DNA of 64,000 bases from Collimonas antrihumi (GTDB lineage: Bacteria; Pseudomonadota; Gammaproteobacteria; Burkholderiales; Burkholderiaceae_D). This document shows positions 32,395-40,584 of the stretch, piece after piece (position 1 is the first letter of the stretch; each line of letters begins with the position of its first letter). The notes under the pieces are model-generated. The model was not told the origin of the DNA and ran no database searches. It saw only the letters and a program-made list of their open reading frames with translations. The translations under genes were made by a program, and so were the position numbers. The stretch covers positions 124,001-188,000 of the forward strand of contig NZ_JAGQED010000005.1 in the NCBI RefSeq assembly GCF_018304965.1. The letters are read 5' to 3'.

Positions 32395-33215
32395 TTTCTC
32401 TTCTCCTGCAGATACCAGGGCATCAAGGCCGTACCCAGCCAGCGGATCAAGGCGCTGCTGCCCATTCCCAGCAAACCGATGAACAACATGCCAACCACGA
32501 TCTCCGGGTAATTTTGCACGGTATAGGAGGCCCAGGTGAAATAGCCGATGCCGTATTGGCCGGAAATCATTTCTGCAGTCACCAGGCAAAACCAGGCGGT
32601 CCCCATGCCGATCGACAAGCCTGTGACGATGCTGGGCGCTGCCGCAGGGAAAACCACTTCTGAAAATATGGCGCGCTTGCCGCAGCCCAAACTCTTGGCG
32701 GAGGCTATCAGCCGCGCATCAATCCCTTCCACACCGTGGATCGTATTGAGCAGGATCGGAAACAACGCACCGAGGAAGGTGATACAAACCATCGACATTT
32801 CCGACGATGGAAACATCAGGATCGCCAGTGGAATCCACGCTACGGCGGGTATCGGCCGCAACACTTCCAGTGGCGGCAGCAAGCTGTCTTGCAGCAGCTG
32901 CGACCGTCCGATCAACAGCCCGAGGACTATACCGGCCACCGCAGCAATGCCGAATCCGGCAAAAACGCGCAGCAGACTGCTGCCCACATGCTGCAGCAAT
33001 TTCGGTGAATGCAAAAACTCCCAAGCCGCCGCCGCCACTTCAAGCGGAGCCGGTACGTTGCTGAAGGTGATCAGGCCCAGATCGAGACGATGCCCGGCGG
33101 CCCATTGCCAGGCCAGCACACATACGATGAGCGATACCAGTTTCAACAGCGGCCGCAGGATTGCCGGACGTCCGATTGGCAATCGCCACGCAGAGCGCAA
33201 AATAAAGGCTGTCAT
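32391..33215 (-). CDS. ABC importer permease (SsuC/TauC-like)
   Basis: A 274-aa membrane permease with six predicted helices and the BPD-type EAA loop (LIASAKSLGCGKRAIFSEVVFPAAAPSIVTGL). The motif SLLRVFAGFGIAAVAGIVLGLLIGRS and the central LEVLRPIPAVAWIPLAI are the standard SsuC/TauC/NrtB signatures, including the conserved P-P-A-W. The ATG at 33215 has AGAAGA upstream. It is 10 bases after the binding-protein gene and overlaps the ATPase by 4 bases. Confidence 0.9.
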   Translation of the reverse strand: MTAFILRSAWRLPIGRPAILRPLLKLVSLIVCVLAWQWAAGHRLDLGLITFSNVPAPLEVAAAAWEFLHSPKLLQHVGSSLLRVFAGFGIAAVAGIVLGLLIGRSQLLQDSLLPPLEVLRPIPAVAWIPLAILMFPSSEMSMVCITFLGALFPILLNTIHGVEGIDARLIASAKSLGCGKRAIFSEVVFPAAAPSIVTGLSIGMGTAWFCLVTAEMISGQYGIGYFTWASYTVQNYPEIVVGMLFIGLLGMGSSALIRWLGTALMPWYLQEKRK

Positions 33216-33225
33216 ATGATCTTCT

Positions 33226-34623
33226 TCAGACGGCAGCCCGGGCAGCGGCATAGTCGGCGATCTTGCCGCCATGCCGCTTGACCCAAGCTTCGGCCGTCTC
33301 TTTCAACAGGAACGCATTGATCTCTTTTCCATTGACGACGTACCAGCCATCGCTGGCAAACAGTTTCAGACCGTTGCTGCGATCGGTGCCGTAGATCACG
33401 CGGATTTTCTTGCCACTCTGCTCCAGCCCGGGGAGATCGAGGAATGCCGACTCCGGCGAGGCGTAGCTACGCACGCGGGCTTCTCCCTGGACCCAGATCT
33501 GGGCAACGCGTTGTGTATCCTCGATGGTCTTGCCGGTGCGCGCATCTTTTGCCGTCAATGGTTGTTTCGCATAGTTTTTCAGTTGGGCTTCGTAATTAAG
33601 GTTGGCTTGCTGAAAGGCGGAGCGCACGTAGCGATCATCGATGAAAGCGTTTACGTCGAGGTCACTGTCGACTCGCTTCAACAAACGCAGGGTTTCTATC
33701 GCCGTCTTCAGCGCCTGGCGATATTCCGGCTTCCAGCTCAGATCCCTGGTCTGCAAGCCCTGCGGCCCATGAAACAGGTAAATCACTTCGGCATCGATAC
33801 CGGTGTTCTTGGCCACCAGTTCACTGTATCTCTCTGGTTCCGCCGCAAACAGGCGGTCGGCCTCGATTGCCGCGCGTTCGAATGCGACAACTATTTCTGG
33901 ATATTTTTTTGCATATTCGGCATCCGCCAAAGTGCCGTGGAAAGTGGCGGCATTGGCCTGCGAACCATCGTAAACCTTACGTGCATAACCGCGATACGGA
34001 AACAGTTCGGCAAACGGAACAAAGTCGGCGTGGGCATCGATTTTGTTGGCTTGCAATGCCGGCCCGGCAATTTCAGGCGCCTGGGTGACGATGGTGATGT
34101 CTTTCTCCGGATCCCAGCCTTGCGCTTTCACCGCGCGCAACAGCAAACCATGCGCGGTGGAGGCGAACGGCACGGAAATGGTCTTGCCTTTCAAATCTGC
34201 CAGCGACTGCACCGACGATGCCTTGGGGACCACGATGCCGTTGCCGCTGCCAATGGTGCTGCCGGATAAGACGTTGATGAAAACACTCTTCCTGCCGGCT
34301 TTTTGAAACGTGGCGCCATTCAATGCGCCGGGGAAATCGGCCATCGATCCGATATCAAGTTTTCCGGCTACCATTTCACTGGTCAGCGGCGCGCCGGAAG
34401 TAAAATTTTTCCATTCGATCTGATAATTTACATCCTTGTACTTGCCATCATGCGGCAAGTATTTCTCCAGCAATTTCAGTTCGCGTATCAGTACACCCCC
34501 GGTAGCGCAATTGATCGTTGTATCCTGGGTGCCGATTGCGACGCGGATGGTTTCCGCCCGGGCCGCTCCGGATGCCAGCACGAACAAGACTGACAGCGCG
34601 CTCATGGATCGATTCAAATGCAT
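33226..34623 (-). CDS. ABC importer substrate-binding protein with C-terminal extension
   Basis: A 465-aa periplasmic protein, signal peptide cleaved near ARA-ETIRVAIG. Residues 24-~400 are a NitT/TauT/SsuA-type type-II binding protein (GKLDIGSMADFPGALNG, SVQSLADLKGKTISVPFASTAHGLLL, EIAGPALQANKIDAHADFVPF, the last being the ligand cleft). SsuA/TauA proteins are ~320-340 aa, so ~100 extra residues are present, including a final domain with KLFASDGWYVVNGKEINAFLLKETAEAWVKRHGG, resembling nothing I can name. The specificity is likely for a small oxyanion or sulfonate, by family only. Confidence 0.85.
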   Translation of the reverse strand: MHLNRSMSALSVLFVLASGAARAETIRVAIGTQDTTINCATGGVLIRELKLLEKYLPHDGKYKDVNYQIEWKNFTSGAPLTSEMVAGKLDIGSMADFPGALNGATFQKAGRKSVFINVLSGSTIGSGNGIVVPKASSVQSLADLKGKTISVPFASTAHGLLLRAVKAQGWDPEKDITIVTQAPEIAGPALQANKIDAHADFVPFAELFPYRGYARKVYDGSQANAATFHGTLADAEYAKKYPEIVVAFERAAIEADRLFAAEPERYSELVAKNTGIDAEVIYLFHGPQGLQTRDLSWKPEYRQALKTAIETLRLLKRVDSDLDVNAFIDDRYVRSAFQQANLNYEAQLKNYAKQPLTAKDARTGKTIEDTQRVAQIWVQGEARVRSYASPESAFLDLPGLEQSGKKIRVIYGTDRSNGLKLFASDGWYVVNGKEINAFLLKETAEAWVKRHGGKIADYAAARAAV

Positions 34624-34695
34624 ATTTGTTTCTCCCTATATGGCTTGGTATAAAAGATAGAAATTGGAAACAGCGGGCGATGGCTTGCGCTGGTG

Positions 34696-34929
34696 TCAGC
34701 GCAACAGATAGGGAATATCGACCTGCACGGCGCCGGTCGGGCAATCCTGTTCGCATGGCATGCAGTACCAGCATTCGTCGAATTTCATGTAGGCCTTGCC
34801 CTTGATCATGTCGATGGCCAGCACATCGAGCGGGCAAACGTCGACGCAGACTGTGCAGCCTTTATGGGCGATGCATTTATCCGCGTCGACCGTGACCGGG
34901 ACGCTGGATGGGCTGAAAGCTAGCGGCAT
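34696..34929 (-). CDS. Two-cluster 4Fe-4S ferredoxin (AprB-like)
   Basis: A 77-aa ferredoxin with two 4Fe-4S motifs, CIAHKGCTVCVDVCP and CWYCMPCEQDCP. The spacing C-x5-C-x2-C-x3-C then C-x2-C-x2-C-x3-C, and the tail TGAVQVDIPYLLR, resemble the cluster core of adenylylsulfate reductase beta subunits, but AprB is about twice as long. It probably passes electrons to or from the flavoprotein encoded 9 bases upstream. No signal peptide, so cytoplasmic. Second enzyme gene of the operon. Confidence 0.88.
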   Translation of the reverse strand: MPLAFSPSSVPVTVDADKCIAHKGCTVCVDVCPLDVLAIDMIKGKAYMKFDECWYCMPCEQDCPTGAVQVDIPYLLR

Positions 34930-34938
34930 GGTTATCTC

Positions 34939-36687
34939 CTAGTTGACTATCGACGGTTCTGACTTTGATTCGGCTTCGACCTTGACGCGCAGGTGCCGGT
35001 AAGCGTCTTTTTCCTGCTCGTCCAGCGCGACGATATAGGGCTCGATCGGACGCTTGAAGCAGGTCATGCGACCGTTTTCCCGTTTCACCTGGACATGGAC
35101 AAACCAATCTTTGTCGTTGCGTTCCGGGTAATCGACCCGGTCGTGATACAAACCCCAACGGCTTTCGGTGCGATACAGCGAGGCGCGCGCCGCCATCTCG
35201 GCGCAATCGCGGATCGCATGCACTTCCATCGCTCGCATCAGCTCATGCGGATTGCTGGCAGAAAGGCGTTCCAGATCTGCGCTGATGGCTTCGAAGCGGC
35301 TCAGGCCGATCTCCATCTTGCGCGTCACCTTTGGCGGTTGCAGATAATCGTTGACCATGCGCCGCAACTTGTATTCCACCTGCGCCGGCGGCAAGCCATC
35401 GGTACGCGACAGCGGCGCCAAGACACGGGTTCTCTCGGTCTCGACCTGCTGCTCATCGAGCTCGGCCAGCTCGTGCCCGGCGCAATGCCGCGCCGCGCTT
35501 TCTCCGGCCAGCTTACCGTAGACGAAAGCACCCAGCATGTAGTTGTGCGGAACGCATGCCAGGTCGCCGGCGGCATACAGGCCGGCGACCGTGGTTTCCG
35601 CATGTTCATTGACCCACACCCCGGATGCCGAATGACCGCTGCACAAGCCGATTTCGGAGATATGCATTTCCACCATCTGTTCTCGATAGTCGGTTCCGCG
35701 CCCGGCATGGAAGCGGCCGCGGCTTGGGCGTTCATTGGTGTGCAAGATGGTTTCTATGGTGCTGATGGTTTCTTCCGCCAGGTGATTCAACTTGAGGAAT
35801 ACCGGCCCGTTGCCGCCTTGCAGTTCGCGATAGAACTCCATCATCATCTGGCCGCTCCAGTAATCGCATTCGATGAAGCGCTCGCCCTTGCTGTTGGTGG
35901 TATAGCCACCAAACGGCCCGGTGACATAGGCGCACGCCGGACCGTTGTAGTCCTTGATCAAGGGATTGATCTGGAAGCACTCTATGCCGCTGAGCTCGGC
36001 GCCGGCGTGATAAGCCATGCTGTAACCGTCGCCGGCATTGGTCGGATTCTCATAGGTGCCGAACAAGTAGCCGGATGAAGGCAAGCCCAGGCGCCCCGCC
36101 GCACCGGTGCTGAGGATCACCGTCTTGGCGCGCACCACATGAAAATCCGCGGTGCGGCAATCGAATGCCATCGCACCGGCAATGCTGCCGTCTTGCGCCA
36201 GCAACAGCCGGGTGACTACCAGCCGATTGGAAATCTCGACCCGGGTGCGCTTGAGGCGGCGATACAGCACTTTCTTGATGTCGTGGCCCTCCGGCATCGG
36301 CAGTACATAACTACCCATGTGATGCACCTTGCGCATTGCATAGTCGCCGGTTTCATCCTTTTCAAATTTGACGCCCCAGCGATCCAGTTCTTCTATCATC
36401 GAAAAGCTGTTTTCGGCATACGCCATTACCGTCTTTTGATTGACGATACCGTCGTTGGCGATCGTGATTTCCTTCACATATTGGGTTGGCGTGGCGTGGC
36501 CGGGAACCACGGCATTGTTCAAGCCATCCATCCCCATCGAAATCGCGCCGCTGCGTTTGACATTGGCCTTTTCAAGCAGCAGCACACGCAGTGCGGGATT
36601 GGCTTCCTTGGCTTTGACTGCGGCCATCGGCCCGGCGGTGCCGCCGCCAATGACCAGCACGTCTACGGTTTGTATTTGTGTTTGCAT
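34939..36687 (-). CDS. APS-reductase/fumarate-reductase-like flavoprotein
   Basis: A 582-aa FAD protein of the succinate dehydrogenase/fumarate reductase/AprA superfamily. It has an N-terminal dinucleotide fold DVLVIGGGTAGPMAAVKAKE, a mid-protein TVILSTGAAGRLGLPSSGYLFGTYENPTNAGDGYSMAYHAGA, and the C-terminal ATTVAGLYAAGDLACVPHNYMLGAFVYGK, where the flavin ring is held. The order with the ferredoxin, and its length, mirror AprA/AprB rather than SdhA. It lacks the signal peptide of periplasmic fumarate reductases. The reaction could be APS/sulfite-type or another two-electron redox step on the imported compound; that is inference. Confidence 0.88.
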   Translation of the reverse strand: MQTQIQTVDVLVIGGGTAGPMAAVKAKEANPALRVLLLEKANVKRSGAISMGMDGLNNAVVPGHATPTQYVKEITIANDGIVNQKTVMAYAENSFSMIEELDRWGVKFEKDETGDYAMRKVHHMGSYVLPMPEGHDIKKVLYRRLKRTRVEISNRLVVTRLLLAQDGSIAGAMAFDCRTADFHVVRAKTVILSTGAAGRLGLPSSGYLFGTYENPTNAGDGYSMAYHAGAELSGIECFQINPLIKDYNGPACAYVTGPFGGYTTNSKGERFIECDYWSGQMMMEFYRELQGGNGPVFLKLNHLAEETISTIETILHTNERPSRGRFHAGRGTDYREQMVEMHISEIGLCSGHSASGVWVNEHAETTVAGLYAAGDLACVPHNYMLGAFVYGKLAGESAARHCAGHELAELDEQQVETERTRVLAPLSRTDGLPPAQVEYKLRRMVNDYLQPPKVTRKMEIGLSRFEAISADLERLSASNPHELMRAMEVHAIRDCAEMAARASLYRTESRWGLYHDRVDYPERNDKDWFVHVQVKRENGRMTCFKRPIEPYIVALDEQEKDAYRHLRVKVEAESKSEPSIVN

Positions 36688-36698
36688 GATGTTCCCGG

Positions 36699-37520
36699 TT
36701 ATTCGGAGGCAGCACCACGCTTGCTGCGCGTCTTGCTGTCAAGCTTGCGTGTCGGCTGTGGCGAGGCTACGACGGCGGCAGCTTTGCGCTCTATCTGTAA
36801 GCGATACTGGAAGGCATCGCCGCGGAAGTACAGGTATTCGAAGTCCAGCGGCGTGCGGTCGGCGCGATGCGTCAAACGCTGTAGACGCAGTAATGCCGTG
36901 CCTTCCGGCACACGCAACGCATGCGCCAGGGTGACATCGGCCAGCAAGGCGTCGATTTGCAAATCGGCATGGCCCAGTGCGATGCCGTAGTCATTCTCCA
37001 AGATCAGAAAGATATCCCGCGTCGCCAGGTCTTCCTTGCGCAAACTTTCACCGATTTCCTGCGGTAAATAAGTAATCTCAAGGGAAACCGGCTCGCGATT
37101 CAGAAAGCGGATGCGCTTGATTTCGGTGATCGGTGCGCCGGCGCTCAACCCGAATTGCTGCGCCACCTTAGGCGGCGCCTCGATAATCTTGTGACTGGTT
37201 ACCTGATTGTAGATTTCATAACCCATGCGCGACATCGCCTCGGCAAAGCCCTCCAACTGTGTCAGTTGCTGGAAGGCTTTCGGCTTCGACACGAAGCTGC
37301 CCTTGCCGGGAATCTTGAAAATCACGCCCTCCTTCTGCAAATCGCTCAAGGCCTGGCGGATAGTGATGCGGCTTACCCCGAAAATCGTGCTCATTTCACT
37401 TTCCGCAGGTAGTTGGGCATGCGGCGCATAACTACCGTCCAGTATGCGTTCGCGCAGATTTTCCCTGACCTGGGTATACAGGGGAACCGGCGACAGCTGC
37501 AGCGTACGAAAATTTTTCAT
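36699..37520 (-). CDS. GntR-family regulator (HutC subfamily)
   Basis: A 273-aa regulator. The winged helix-turn-helix is at about 12-75 (VPLYTQVRENLRERILDGSY, LPAESEMSTIFGVSRITIRQALSDLQKEGVIFKIPGKGSFVS). A UTRA effector domain follows (about 95-245; IIEAPPKVAQQFGLSAGAPI, LEITYLPQEIGESLRKEDL, DFEYLYFRGDAFQYRLQIER). It is the first gene of the minus-strand operon, 11 bases before the flavoprotein. The ATG 37520 has GGTGGGA 8 bases upstream, overlapped by a candidate operator (37532-37547). It probably represses the operon until a ligand of the UTRA domain appears. Confidence 0.92.
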   Translation of the reverse strand: MKNFRTLQLSPVPLYTQVRENLRERILDGSYAPHAQLPAESEMSTIFGVSRITIRQALSDLQKEGVIFKIPGKGSFVSKPKAFQQLTQLEGFAEAMSRMGYEIYNQVTSHKIIEAPPKVAQQFGLSAGAPITEIKRIRFLNREPVSLEITYLPQEIGESLRKEDLATRDIFLILENDYGIALGHADLQIDALLADVTLAHALRVPEGTALLRLQRLTHRADRTPLDFEYLYFRGDAFQYRLQIERKAAAVVASPQPTRKLDSKTRSKRGAASE

Positions 37521-37531
37521 GATGCATTCCC

Positions 37532-37547
37532 ACCTGTTATGACAGGT
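37532..37547. promoter_or_regulatory. Palindromic operator at the GntR-regulator start
   Basis: ACCTGT-TATG-ACAGGT, a perfect 6-bp dyad, starts 12 bases before the regulator ATG and covers its ribosome site. HutC-type regulators bind such dyads, so autorepression is likely. Confidence 0.55.
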
Positions 37548-37839
37548 TATGTCGATAGCACTGGATGCTACGGAGAATGCCGTATGGCGTGAACGAATCA
37601 ATTTACAGATGCTTATGCGAAATTCCAGCTACAGCTATCTATGCGCGGCGCGGTAGCAGAATTTGCTCCGCCTTAAAAAGATATCTATTTTGCAAGCACT
37701 TACATCGCAAGGATCTACGTGATATAAATTGGTTGCAACCTTGCTTGCCGGAATTTGTTTTCGACTGTAAATTTGTGAACTGACGTGCCGCCGCCATGCG
37801 ACGGAAATGACGGAACCATCATCTCGGTGAAGGATGCAT

Positions 37840-39243
37840 ATGGACATGAGCGCAACAATCGGCGTGCGGCCGGAGCCAATCCGCCGAGTGACCAAATTTT
37901 ATGCCGGCTTCTTGCTTGCCGCCTTCGCACTGTCTCCCGCTGCCCTGATTGCCTACCTGTATTTCTTCCAGGATCCAGCGCTCAAATTCGACAGCCATCT
38001 GGCCCATGAAATCGCCATTGCTGCGGCCACCCTTGAAGGTCTTTTTGTTACCTATGTGAGTTGGCGCTGCTATCTATCGTCCGGTGAACCGCTGTTGCGC
38101 TGGCTGACCTTGGGTTTTCTCGGTTTCACCCTGATCTATGCCCTGCACGGCGTGTTTACCGGCATGGCGCATCACAACATCTGGCTATTCCTGCTGTATG
38201 GTCCGGCATCCCGCTTTGTCATGGCGATCCTGCTGCTGATTGGCTTGCTGTCGTTCAACCTGGAACCGGACACGCAGGAACAACGCGTCAATCCGCGCTC
38301 ATGGCTGATATGGGTAGCGGTGTTCTTGCTGATCGACATAGCGGTCGCGATTGTCGCCTACTCGCCAATTGCCGGCAGTCCGGCGGTGCGCCTGACGATG
38401 GAAGGCGGTGCGCTGTTCTTTTCCGCTGTCAACCTTACTATCATGCTGGTCGGGCGCATCCGCTCGCCGCTGATGACGATTTTCGGGATTTCTATCGCTT
38501 TGTTCGGTTTGTCATCGCTGGCCTTCATCCTTGGCCGTCCGTGGAATCATATGTGGTGGCTGGCGCATGCCGTCTTTGCCGGCGGCTTTTTCTTCCTCAG
38601 CTACGGCATCATCCAGGCTTTTCACACCACGCGTTCATTCGCCAATATCTACAATCAGGAAGAAATGGTGAATCGGCTGGCGATGGCGATGGTCAGGACA
38701 GAAAATGCATTGCAAGAATTACAGCATAGTAACCAGATGCTGGAGCATCTGGCATCCACCGATCCTTTGACCGGCGCCTCCAACCGGCGTCATTTTATCG
38801 AATGCGTGGATGCTGAAATCGCCAGGGCCAAACGGGACAACCTGTCGTTTTCCCTGCTGGCGCTCGATCTGGATAATTTCAAGTCCGTCAACGATCATTT
38901 CGGCCATCAGGTAGGCGATGAAGTGTTGCAGGGCTTCGTGCAGAAATGCCTGGAAGAGATTCGCCCCTATGACAGAGTGGCGCGCATGGGTGGCGAGGAG
39001 TTCATGATTTTACTGCCGCAGGCAACGCTGGAGGTGGCAATGGCGATCGGCGAACGCATCCGTTCAACCACCGAAAACGCCGTGTTTACGAGCGTCGCGG
39101 TCCCCAAAGTGATACTCACCGTGAGTATCGGCGTATCGCAGTTTGGGCATGATGGCAAGACCATCGACACGATTTTCCGTGCTGCGGACGAGCGTCTTTA
39201 TCGCGCAAAAAACCATGGCCGTAACTGCGTGGTGACGGCATGA
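37840..39243 (+). CDS. Membrane-bound diguanylate cyclase (GGDEF)
   Basis: A 467-aa protein. Residues ~20-270 hold about seven hydrophobic helices (LLAAFALSPAALIAYLYFF, LGFLGFTLIYALHGVFTGM and others), a membrane sensor of MASE-like type. A coiled-coil signalling helix (residues 285-310, MAMVRTENALQELQHSNQM) leads to the GGDEF domain. It has DPLTGASNRRHF, the DLDNFKSVNDHFGH metal-binding strand and the active-site motif RMGGEEFMILLP, so c-di-GMP synthesis is expected. There is no RxxD inhibitory site just before the motif. Of three in-frame ATGs I chose 37840, 6 bases after GAAGG. Divergent from the GntR-regulator operon. Confidence 0.9.
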   Translation: MDMSATIGVRPEPIRRVTKFYAGFLLAAFALSPAALIAYLYFFQDPALKFDSHLAHEIAIAAATLEGLFVTYVSWRCYLSSGEPLLRWLTLGFLGFTLIYALHGVFTGMAHHNIWLFLLYGPASRFVMAILLLIGLLSFNLEPDTQEQRVNPRSWLIWVAVFLLIDIAVAIVAYSPIAGSPAVRLTMEGGALFFSAVNLTIMLVGRIRSPLMTIFGISIALFGLSSLAFILGRPWNHMWWLAHAVFAGGFFFLSYGIIQAFHTTRSFANIYNQEEMVNRLAMAMVRTENALQELQHSNQMLEHLASTDPLTGASNRRHFIECVDAEIARAKRDNLSFSLLALDLDNFKSVNDHFGHQVGDEVLQGFVQKCLEEIRPYDRVARMGGEEFMILLPQATLEVAMAIGERIRSTTENAVFTSVAVPKVILTVSIGVSQFGHDGKTIDTIFRAADERLYRAKNHGRNCVVTA

Positions 39244-39344
39244 GACGTATCGTTGAAGCCGGGCCGTCGACACGGCTCAGCTGTACTAGTCGAGCCTTGA
39301 TTTGGCTGACGGCAGTATCTGGTCAAAAACTGAGCTTGTGCAGT

Positions 39345-39902
39345 TCAGCCCGCACCGGTATTGCGGTACTTTCCTAAGCCGATGCCAAAAATGCTGGTTT
39401 GATGGCTCTTGCTTTTCACCACGCGCAGCTTTTTGCTCGGGTCCAATAATGTAAACCGTTCTCTGATGTCAGCTTCACTCGGCAGTGAATTTGCGCGCCA
39501 CCTGATGATGTCGATGCCGGCCTTTTTCAGCGCCTTGTACTTTTGCTCATCCTCTTTGCTGAGGGTCTTGTTGTTATGATTCTTGGTGTCTATTTCAATT
39601 ACCGCAACCACGTCACTGGCTTTATCGCAAATCACGAAATCCAGATTCTTCGATGTCAGGGTATCCAGGCCGCCACTGTCTTTAGTGCCAAGGCAACGGC
39701 TCAAGCCGACTTGTGCCAGCACCATGTAATCCGGCAATGCGCCGACCAGACGCCAGTACATGACTTGCTCATTGTTCGACAAAGGCTTTTTCTTGATGTA
39801 TTCGCGGCGCTTCTGCTGAGTCGCCTGCTTCTCCCGAGTCAACACGGCGATAACCGCCATGACAATGATCGTGAGCACCGTCAGTGCAATGATTGCTTTC
39901 AT
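39345..39902 (-). CDS. DUF2726 protein with membrane anchor
   Basis: A 185-aa protein with an N-terminal membrane helix (IIALTVLTIIVMAVIAVLT) and a cytosolic DUF2726 domain. It shows LSNNEQVMYWRLVGALPDYMVLAQVGLSRCL, NLDFVICD, VVAVIEIDTKNHNNK and ALKKAGIDIIRWR. The pattern D...(ExD)...K is that of PD-(D/E)xK restriction-endonuclease-like folds (D112, E125 and D127 region), so a nuclease-type core is plausible; the family is not characterised. The ATG at 39902 has AGGGGG upstream. A 30-bp perfect palindrome lies 32 bases upstream (39934-39963). Confidence 0.75.
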   Translation of the reverse strand: MKAIIALTVLTIIVMAVIAVLTREKQATQQKRREYIKKKPLSNNEQVMYWRLVGALPDYMVLAQVGLSRCLGTKDSGGLDTLTSKNLDFVICDKASDVVAVIEIDTKNHNNKTLSKEDEQKYKALKKAGIDIIRWRANSLPSEADIRERFTLLDPSKKLRVVKSKSHQTSIFGIGLGKYRNTGAG

Positions 39903-39933
39903 TATTATGTTTCCCCCTGGTTGAACGCAGCGG

Positions 39934-39963
39934 TCATTATATTTCCATATGGAAATATAATGA
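39934..39963. promoter_or_regulatory. 30-bp perfect palindrome upstream of the DUF2726 gene
   Basis: Both strands read identically from 39934 to 39963, centred on CATATG with TTTCC/GGAAA flanks (inner core ATTTCCATATGGAAAT). In DNA it is an ideal dimer-binding operator; in RNA it would be a 15-bp hairpin with no loop, hence the operator reading. Confidence 0.7.
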
Positions 39964-40121
39964 AGCCAAAAATGCACTGCTACCAGTAGATTTGCTCTAA
40001 TCGAAAGCACAAATCAGGCATGCCCGGGGACTGGCGGAGGAAGGGAGGGCGGAAGGTGTCGATCTTCCCTTGTAAACCCTGTCAGTCCGCTGAACTGAGC
40101 TGACAGTATCAAACTGAAATG

Positions 40122-40406
40122 CTACTCGCTTAAACCGAAAATCGCGTCGTAGCCGTTCTTGGCGCGATCCACTTCGTCCAATTCATTGCTCAAGCCCAGG
40201 TCTTCCAACTCTTCCGACGCATTGATGAACTGCTTGCTGCTGGAAGCGCCGATAACGCGGTAGATTTCTTGTTTTGCATTGCGGATGCCGAGCAATATCT
40301 GCTCTTGCCTGACAACGTTCAGCTCTACCGTCTTGATCAGTAGATTGGTCATGATATCGTGATCGAATTCGGGGATATCCTTATCTCCGATTAGTGCTGT
40401 TTTCAA
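40122..40406 (-). CDS. Hypothetical 94-aa protein
   Basis: A 94-aa acidic, helical protein beginning MKTALIGDKDIPEF and ending AKNGYDAIFGLSE; no signal peptide or membrane segment, and no domain I recognise. The start is a TTG with AGGA 6 bases upstream, and the first codons read on smoothly from it. It lies alone between the DUF2726 gene and fbp, downstream of a degenerate tandem repeat. Reality is supported by length, ribosome site and normal codon use; function unknown. Confidence 0.6.
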   Translation of the reverse strand: MKTALIGDKDIPEFDHDIMTNLLIKTVELNVVRQEQILLGIRNAKQEIYRVIGASSSKQFINASEELEDLGLSNELDEVDRAKNGYDAIFGLSE

Positions 40407-40439
40407 TCTGTTCCTCTTGTATTCATTGATAATTTTTTT

Positions 40440-40502
40440 GCAAATGCGTTTTCGGCAAATGCGTTTTTCTGCAAGTACGTTTGCTGCAGGTATGCGATTT
40501 TA
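40440..40502 (-). repeat. Degenerate ~15-bp tandem array (4 units)
   Basis: GCAAATGCGTTTTCG, GCAAATGCGTTTTTCT, GCAAGTACGTTTGCT and GCAGGTATGCGATTTTA follow one another head to tail, 34 bases upstream of the 94-aa gene start. They could be a run of regulator sites or decayed slippage. Confidence 0.55.
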
Positions 40503-40584
40503 CTAGGTCTGGCATTTTGCCGTCATCGCACTCCGCGAAGTGCCTGATCTGCATCAGACCAGGCTTTGCGGAGAGGGTTCCTGA

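Noticed and set aside
34939-36687. Calling the flavoprotein SdhA/FrdA
   Set aside because: It lacks the neighbouring sdhB/C/D or periplasmic signal and pairs with a small ferredoxin, as AprA does.
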